From contig JAGDXP010000024.1 in NCBI GenBank assembly GCA_023256475.1, positions 267 to 64,266 on the forward strand: DNA of 64,000 bases. Direction: 5' to 3'. Position 1 is the stretch's first letter, and every line of letters starts with the position of its first letter. The stretch is from Thermoplasmata archaeon (GTDB lineage: Archaea > Thermoplasmatota > Thermoplasmata > Thermoplasmatales > GCA-001856825). Made by a program: the position numbers and the translations under genes. The notes beneath the pieces were generated by a model. It was not told where the DNA came from, searched no databases, and worked only from the letters and a program-made list of their open reading frames with translations. This document shows, in pieces, positions 59,120 to 64,000 of the stretch.

Positions 59120-60066
59120 TCTTCCTTTCTCTCCTCGATCAGGTATTTGATTTCACTCCTGTTATTTATATTTCTTATTTCCTGTAGGGTAATTATGGGA
59201 ACGTCTGCACGTTTAAACTTGTCTTTTTCTCTGACTATTAAGAACCCTTCCCTATTTACTAATTCTGACATTTCTCTTAGGAATTCTATCTTTCTTTTGA
59301 AATTCTCGTCCTCCAGTTCAAGGCCACTCAGAAAAGACTGCATTTCTTCTCTTATGACCATATTTATCATGGATTTTCTGTAAGAATAAACATCAAATCC
59401 CTTGCTTTCAAGCAATGAGCTAACTATCCTTTCGAACTCTTTCATTTTCTTGAAATTAGGCTTGGCATCACCGAGAGTTGATTTCATAAGGATTGATGTG
59501 GCTTTTATCAACTCAGTATTGAGATATTCCTCAAGTTTAAGGGCGATTTCCAAGGACATAGACATTCCATTTTCATAAAGCAATATTGTCCTTCTTGAGG
59601 TATTTGTGATTGAAGCAAGATCACCTAGTGAAATGTTTCTCTCCTCCCTTAGTTTTTTGAGCTTCTCGCCATCTATGTCCACATAAAATCCTCCTGGTCC
59701 TGCTCTTACCAATGGTCTCTCTTCATATTTTATGAAATCTATGAAGGACCTGGGTGATAAGACCGGTATAGAGTATCTAGTGTATAAAACTCCATCCTCA
59801 ATTTTCTCGTTTCTGTTTATTACTCCAACTATAACCGGATATGCATCTATGTTCTTTGCAAAAGATGCCAGAGAGGCGGCCGCATCCTCATTCATTAATG
59901 ATACATTGTAAGCTATTTTTACCACCAGAAGTTCGTCTCTCTTCAGTATCAGGTCAAAAGTATAGGAGGAATCCTGATCTGCGCATAGTACATAATAACC
60001 GGATCCCCTTGCAACATTTATAATACTGTTAAGAATGTGTTCATACCTGTCGAAATTTTTCTCCAT
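59116..60066 (-). CDS. Archaeal HTH-type transcriptional regulator (Xre-like with N-terminal nuclease-like domain)
   Basis: A 316-aa protein matching the archaeal family of large HTH regulators. The N-terminal domain (SYTFDLILKRDELLVVKIAYNVSLMNEDAAASLASFAKNI) is an alpha/beta region, residues about 150-205 are a cro/C1-type helix-turn-helix (LKKLREERNISLGDLASITNTSRRTILLYENGMSMSLEIALKLEEYL) and the remainder a helical C-terminal domain. The long 293-bp AT-rich region before its ATG may hold its own operator. It overlaps the TraB-like gene by 4 nt. Confidence 0.87.
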   Translation of the reverse strand: MEKNFDRYEHILNSIINVARGSGYYVLCADQDSSYTFDLILKRDELLVVKIAYNVSLMNEDAAASLASFAKNIDAYPVIVGVINRNEKIEDGVLYTRYSIPVLSPRSFIDFIKYEERPLVRAGPGGFYVDIDGEKLKKLREERNISLGDLASITNTSRRTILLYENGMSMSLEIALKLEEYLNTELIKATSILMKSTLGDAKPNFKKMKEFERIVSSLLESKGFDVYSYRKSMINMVIREEMQSFLSGLELEDENFKRKIEFLREMSELVNREGFLIVREKDKFKRADVPIITLQEIRNINNRSEIKYLIEERKED

Positions 60067-60359
60067 ATTATTTGAGCTGATAATAAATATTTAAATAAGA
60101 GTTTTGCGCTTATTCTGGGTGATAGATTTTTATACCTCATTTTAAATAATCTAATAATAATTTAATTTATTCAATTTCCTTAGTTGTAATTTTATTTTAA
60201 ATAAAATGGAGCAGATTTTAGATTTGATTCTAACGCTATATTTTTTAATTTGCATTCAAAAGCACCTATTTTCTCAATATGAGATAAGGATAAGAAGATC
60301 GAAACGATTCATCCAGAATATAAAGAAATAGTTAAGTAAAATTAACTATTGCTAAAATA

Positions 60360-60761
60360 ATGGATTTCTTTAAGGAATGGCAATTCATGGAAGAACCAGA
60401 GGAATTAGAATTCAAACTGATTGAAAAGTTAAAAGGAAGTGGATATTTTGTAGTTGCTGAAATAGATGTTCAAAACATAATTAGAAAAAATTTCAACAGA
60501 GATATTGGATACTTCAGGATTCTCGAAGTTTGTAAGCCATTGGCCGCTTTGGAACTTATTGGCACGGATAAGCTATCTGGATTATTTGTCCCTTGCAAAG
60601 TTAACATCTTTGAAAATGGAAAATCATCCATCTTGAGGATTATACTGTTGGATGAAGTTACCAAGAATTATATTGCAAACCAATACGAAATTTTCAATAA
60701 ATTCCAGCATGAATTGATTGAGATAATCGATAATTTTCATCAGGCTCAACAGGGGAGGTGA
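60360..60761 (+). CDS. DUF302-family protein
   Basis: A 133-aa protein with the DUF302 pattern: ELEFKLIEKLKGSGYFVVAEIDVQNIIRKNF, YFRILEVCKPLAALELIGTDKLSGLFVPCKVNIFE, where the I-L-E-V-C-x-P and L-F-x-P-C-x-V blocks are the hallmark. The fold is a small dimeric alpha/beta barrel. Function is not settled, though sulfur or thiol chemistry has been suggested for similar proteins. AATATAAAG about 30-40 bp upstream may be its TATA-like box. Its stop codon forms part of the Shine-Dalgarno site of the next gene. Confidence 0.88.
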   Translation: MDFFKEWQFMEEPEELEFKLIEKLKGSGYFVVAEIDVQNIIRKNFNRDIGYFRILEVCKPLAALELIGTDKLSGLFVPCKVNIFENGKSSILRIILLDEVTKNYIANQYEIFNKFQHELIEIIDNFHQAQQGR

Positions 60762-60766
60762 TATAA

Positions 60767-61099
60767 ATGAATGATGAAATGCGTAAGAAGATTAATGAAG
60801 TAAATGAATTGTTCCAAAGGCTCTCCGCTGAAAGACCGGACTTGATGAAGCCCTTTGGAGAACTCGTTAATCAATCCCTAAGAGAGGGGAAGTTGGATAC
60901 AAAAACCAAAGAGATAATAATGGTTACCCTTGCACTTGCAACAGGATGCGAATGGTGCTTACCTTATCACATTGACTTGGCTTTGAAATCAGGCGCAAGC
61001 AAGGACGAACTTATTGAAGCTTCTTTCCTAGCTCTCTTAATGACAGGTACTCCGAGCCTAATGAGGTTGATCAATCTTCTAAATTATTTGAAGGAATGA
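60767..61099 (+). CDS. AhpD-like carboxymuconolactone decarboxylase-family protein
   Basis: A 110-aa helical protein with the AhpD-type redox motif in TGCEWCLPYHIDLALKSGASKDELIEASFLALLMTG (C-x-x-C-x-x-x-H). Proteins of this class act as alkylhydroperoxidase-like thiol enzymes. GGAGGTGAT seven nt before the ATG is the clearest Shine-Dalgarno site in the window and includes the stop of the DUF302 gene, showing coupled translation. The DUF302-AhpD pairing suggests a shared redox or sulfur-related role. Confidence 0.93.
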   Translation: MNDEMRKKINEVNELFQRLSAERPDLMKPFGELVNQSLREGKLDTKTKEIIMVTLALATGCEWCLPYHIDLALKSGASKDELIEASFLALLMTGTPSLMRLINLLNYLKE

Positions 61100-61101
61100 T
61101 C

Positions 61102-61623
61102 TTATAGACCTAATTCCTTCTTTAACTGATCCATTTCCACAAGTGGATACAATTCTACTCCAATGCTTTTAAGATTGTCCCTTGCACCTTCATTTCTATC
61201 CACAACTACAATGACCCTATCTACGTCAACTTTTTTCTCTCTCATTAGGTTGATAGCCCTTAAGATGGTCCCCCCTGTGGTAGTCACATCCTCAACAAAT
61301 GTAATCTTTGAGATATTTTCTATGGAACCCTCATATTCTTTACCCAGTCCATATTCCTTCTTCTCCTTCCTCACAATTATTAATTCCTTCCCTGTTTCCA
61401 ATGATACTCCGACCCCAAAAGGAACTGCCCCAAGTTCTACGGCTGCGACCTTTTCTCCTGTAACGAATTTAGAAGCTGCCTTAGAAACTTTCTTTAAGAA
61501 TTCGGGGTTCAATAATGCGGATTTTACATCTACATAATAGTTGGATTCCTTCCCTGATGCAAGCTTAAAATGACCGAATTTTATGTTACCATGGTCCACT
61601 AAGTACTTTGCAATCTCATCCAT
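61102..61623 (-). CDS. pyrE: Orotate phosphoribosyltransferase
   Basis: The enzyme joins orotate to PRPP to give OMP in pyrimidine synthesis. The 173-aa protein has IKFGHFKLASGKESNYYVDVKSALLNPEF, AAVELGAVPFGVGVSLETGKELIIVRKEKKEYGLGKEYEGSI (flexible loop) and the PRPP-binding ITFVEDVTTTGGTILRAINLMR. Length is typical. It stands alone, with its stop 2 nt from that of the AhpD-like gene. Confidence 0.95.
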   Translation of the reverse strand: MDEIAKYLVDHGNIKFGHFKLASGKESNYYVDVKSALLNPEFLKKVSKAASKFVTGEKVAAVELGAVPFGVGVSLETGKELIIVRKEKKEYGLGKEYEGSIENISKITFVEDVTTTGGTILRAINLMREKKVDVDRVIVVVDRNEGARDNLKSIGVELYPLVEMDQLKKELGL

Positions 61624-61664
61624 AGAACCACAATTGTGACTCAGATAAATTTTTTTATTATTCC

Positions 61665-62894
61665 CTATTTCCTTCCCCCTTTTGGTACCTCCACTTCATG
61701 CAATTCCCTGAAAATTAACGCCAATGGAGATATGACTAACAATACAGCACCTATTAGTAGAAGGGAATCTCTTATCCCTATTAATTGAATAATTGTACCT
61801 GCCACTACACCAGACATTGCAGTAGCCGATAATCCAAATGTGTTGAAAGCTCCCATAATTCTTGCCATATACTCCCTTGGAATTTTCTTCAATAAAGAAT
61901 AGCTGAAAAATACGTTTGATATACCTATTATCAGTCCTGCTGCCAATACCAGGATTCCGATTAGATAAATATTATTCAAAAAGGAAATCAGCATAAATAC
62001 TAATGAGATTGATACCATGGTTGTCAAAACTATAGAGCTAAGTTTTCCACCCATATATTTCCCAACATAAGATCCAACGGTAATGCCGCCAATTAGCATC
62101 AGAAATATCATGGAAACGAACATTGGCGTAAGACTCAATTTCAACTCTATCAAAGAAATCAGAAGTAAAGCCATTGCACCAAACAGGAAGTTTACTATTA
62201 AACCCAATATAAGCAATTCTTTCAGCAGCTTATCATTTAAAATAAATCTCAAACCCTGCTTAATGCTTTCATTTAACTTCCCTTCCGATACATCAGTTCT
62301 CTCCTTTTCCTTCAATAATATTATTGGAATAATTGACAATATGAATATTATGAAAATTACGCCTATAGAATTCAAGTATCCGAAGGTTAGCAGGACGCCC
62401 GAAAGCGAATAACCTACAGCTTCTGACAGTGAATAAACAGAATTGGAGAGGGACGAACCTGTTTTATATTGAGATTCCTTCAAGAACATCTTCATTAATA
62501 AAGACCTCATTGAATTGATTACATCTGAAGTAAAGCCTAGCATGAAGGATGCTAGAAGGCCAAAGATAATTATCATCAGTTCACTGCGCACAAGCAGTGA
62601 ATATACCAGGCCCAACAAGGATAGGCTTCTTACTAATCCAGCCAATACCCCTATGTATTTAACTCGCCTTTGCTTGTCCAGATAGGCCCCAACTATAAAG
62701 CTGAGCAATAATGGCAATGAAATGAGCCCATCACTTAACCCAGAAATCAGTGGTGAGCCGGTTTCCTTCAGCATTATCCATATGATTATAAGATTAAAGG
62801 CGGCAAATCCTGTTCTTGAAAGACCCGAATTTAATAGCAATAATCTGAAATTGTTCCATCCGGTTTTCTCATCGTAATCGGGTTCAGCAGACAT
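61665..62894 (-). CDS. MFS transporter
   Basis: A 409-aa transporter with twelve membrane helices. Loop 2-3 reads VGAYLDKQRRVKYIGVLAGLVRSLSLLG, a relaxed MFS signature, and the central loop SIIPIILLKEKERTDVSEGKLNESIKQGLRFILNDKLLKELLILG is that of the enterobactin/macrolide-efflux group (MFS_3-type). Efflux is the likely direction; substrate unknown. It lies 42 bp upstream of pyrE on the same strand. The 265-bp region 62895-63159 contains no further gene. Confidence 0.9.
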   Translation of the reverse strand: MSAEPDYDEKTGWNNFRLLLLNSGLSRTGFAAFNLIIIWIMLKETGSPLISGLSDGLISLPLLLSFIVGAYLDKQRRVKYIGVLAGLVRSLSLLGLVYSLLVRSELMIIIFGLLASFMLGFTSDVINSMRSLLMKMFLKESQYKTGSSLSNSVYSLSEAVGYSLSGVLLTFGYLNSIGVIFIIFILSIIPIILLKEKERTDVSEGKLNESIKQGLRFILNDKLLKELLILGLIVNFLFGAMALLLISLIELKLSLTPMFVSMIFLMLIGGITVGSYVGKYMGGKLSSIVLTTMVSISLVFMLISFLNNIYLIGILVLAAGLIIGISNVFFSYSLLKKIPREYMARIMGAFNTFGLSATAMSGVVAGTIIQLIGIRDSLLLIGAVLLVISPLALIFRELHEVEVPKGGRK

Positions 62895-63159
62895 TTTTAT
62901 CCAACTGCTTTATGTAGAATTTTTAGAGATATCAATGTTATTATCTATTGTTTAAGTCTAAAATCCTGCAATTAATGGTGTTACGCTTGTAAAAATTTTA
63001 CTCACAAAATATCTGGATAGGAATTATAAGATTATGAAAACCTTACAAAACTGAGCCTCTTCAACAAATGGTATTTTAGAATTTTACAGCATGATTCACA
63101 AATGATGAACTATGTGCTTAAAAAATAATATATAGGGAATGCCTATTAGGAAATACCCT

Positions 63160-63232
63160 GCCGCCGTAGCTTAGTGGGTAGAGCACCCGGCTGTTAACCG
63201 GGAGGTCACCGGTTCGAGCCCGGTCGGCGGCG
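63160..63232 (+). tRNA. tRNA-Asn(GTT)
   Basis: A 73-nt tRNA with acceptor stem GCCGCCG/CGGCGGC, anticodon arm CCCGG-CTGTTAA-CCGGG (anticodon GTT), T arm CCGG-TTCGAGC-CCGG and discriminator G. No intron and no encoded CCA. AAAAATAATATATAG about 30 nt upstream serves as its TATA-like box, and a T-rich complement (A run on this strand) follows the gene. Confidence 0.97.
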
Positions 63233-63249
63233 TAAAAAAAAAGAAAAAA

Positions 63250-63999
63250 TTATTCGTGATCTAGTCCGGCAAGGCTTTTATCTTTTGTCTCGAACCCCTT
63301 GAATTGCCAGAGCACTGTGGCCAAGAGTCCCAGTAAGAATATGAAGGTTGTAATACCCATAGCTGCATTAAATGTGAAACTGAATATGCCAGCGGTTAAT
63401 ATGCCCGTAATAACGCCTGCTGAAACCCATACGACCATTCTTACAATGGAAATGTAAATACCTCTTCTTGCAGTAGAGAAAAGTTCAGGCTCAAGAATAG
63501 CCCTAACACCCCATGTGATTTCCACAGGAATAAAGAGTATGGTCATGAGTGCCAACAATATTAATCCGGTTGTTGCTTTTGTAAGATCGTAATAAATCCA
63601 GAGGACAATCCATAAAAACACTAACAATGCGTAGCTCAATAATGCAAAAGTTTTCCTGTTGATTTTAGGAACCACAAATAAAGCTGATACTATTCCCACG
63701 ATTACCATGGTAAATCCGCCTATCAATGGGATCCAGCTCTCAATTGAAGGGAAGAAAGCGTATCCTACACCATAAGTTATGTAAACGAATGCTACATCCT
63801 GAGCGATACCAATCAATATTAGTATCAGGAATCTTAGTCCCAGACCGCCTATTGGTTTTACACTTTCAGCATTTCCATCTTTGGATTTCCATGCTTCCTC
63901 TACACTCATGTTTACCTTGTTCTTTGTGGCACTCCATGGCAGGCTCTCCTCAACTAGGAGCCATGAAACTATTAGGGCAATTATGGGACCTATAAACAT
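63250..63999 (-). CDS. MFS transporter, 5' end beyond the window
   Basis: The 249 visible residues are the C-terminal half of an MFS transporter: the end of helix 6, a cytosolic linker (ESLPWSATKNKVNMSVEEAWKSKDGNAESVKP) and six helices (GLRFLILILIGIAQDVAFVYITYGVG, IPLIGGFTMVIVGIVSALFVVP and so on) with a charged tail. The Met at 63999 is internal; about half the protein lies outside the window. It may belong to the sugar/metabolite-proton type. The stop is 18 bp from the tRNA-Asn gene. Confidence 0.85.
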   Translation of the reverse strand: MFIGPIIALIVSWLLVEESLPWSATKNKVNMSVEEAWKSKDGNAESVKPIGGLGLRFLILILIGIAQDVAFVYITYGVGYAFFPSIESWIPLIGGFTMVIVGIVSALFVVPKINRKTFALLSYALLVFLWIVLWIYYDLTKATTGLILLALMTILFIPVEITWGVRAILEPELFSTARRGIYISIVRMVVWVSAGVITGILTAGIFSFTFNAAMGITTFIFLLGLLATVLWQFKGFETKDKSLAGLDHE

Positions 64000-64000
64000 T

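Noticed and set aside
60206-60331. Possible 41-aa ORF (MEQILDLILTLYFLICIQKH...) before the DUF302 gene
   Set aside because: No TATA-like box or Shine-Dalgarno site fits it, and the likely DUF302 promoter lies inside it. It is probably chance; the 60067-60359 region otherwise shows nothing.
61163-61537. 124-aa + strand ORF over pyrE
   Set aside because: Antisense shadow of the PRPP-binding gene, with no motif of its own.

Overview
This is a chromosomal window from a low-GC euryarchaeon, most likely of the order Thermoplasmatales. The archaeal assignment rests on Pth2, PriL, TiaS, TFS, Tsr3, AlaX, an archaeal 7S SRP RNA, an intron-bearing tRNA-Ser, QueC/QueD (archaeosine) and a class II HMG-CoA reductase. 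The narrower placement is an inference from the gene mix and from secreted proteins with the GLPxxxxW-type repeat. Many starts lie about 22-28 nt after an A/T-rich TATA-like box, with no Shine-Dalgarno sequence. Leaderless transcripts are therefore the likely default, and I used this spacing to trim several starts.

Layout. 1-1.3 kb: the end of a CRISPR array without cas genes, then a transposase pseudogene. 1.4-11.4 kb: tRNA-Ser, nadE, pth2, a four-gene overlapping operon (membrane protein, transglutaminase-like protein, HisA-like protein, DUF2240), rpe, an Lrp regulator with an ABC exporter, SRP RNA and an HD phosphohydrolase. 11.4-16.6 kb: an accessory island of decayed insertion sequences (OrfB-like, unidentified DDE-type, IS256, IS66) around a three-gene secreted/DUF929 thioredoxin-like cassette. 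16.7-25.9 kb: core genes, including pepQ-priL, a uppS-tiaS-kinase-CDP-alcohol transferase operon, a Trm5-like methyltransferase, TFS, queCD and a DsrE-like protein. 25.9-29.5 kb: a second accessory patch with a HerA/TraD-type ATPase fused to a nuclease-like tail, an unknown partner, and a gene-poor stretch holding another transposase relic and a possible 55-aa protein. 29.7-39.0 kb: AlaX, a pair of KaiC/RadA-like ATPases (one with a broken Walker A) behind a sugar-nucleotide epimerase, acetyl-CoA synthetase, Nudix, a methyltransferase and an MFS transporter.

39.4-49 kb holds a 1022-residue surface protein (YVTN-type beta-propeller plus four GLPxxxxW repeats). It is followed by an aldehyde dehydrogenase/APC permease pair and an aldolase-polyol dehydrogenase-FGGY kinase operon that together look like a sugar or polyol catabolic route. 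49-64 kb is again mostly core: a phosphoesterase, HMG-CoA reductase, Tsr3, a PP-loop ATPase, a DUF1611/PLP-enzyme pair, ThpR, GcvH, RlmE, a HTH regulator, DUF302-AhpD, PyrE, MFS, tRNA-Asn and an MFS gene cut by the window edge.

The best candidates for something undescribed are the HerA-nuclease-like operon, the IS-flanked secreted-cysteine-protein/DUF929 cassette, the degenerate KaiC pair and the three-gene polyol operon. Several short divergent intergenic regions appear to carry interlocked TATA boxes. All functional calls come from reading motifs; no database search was run.
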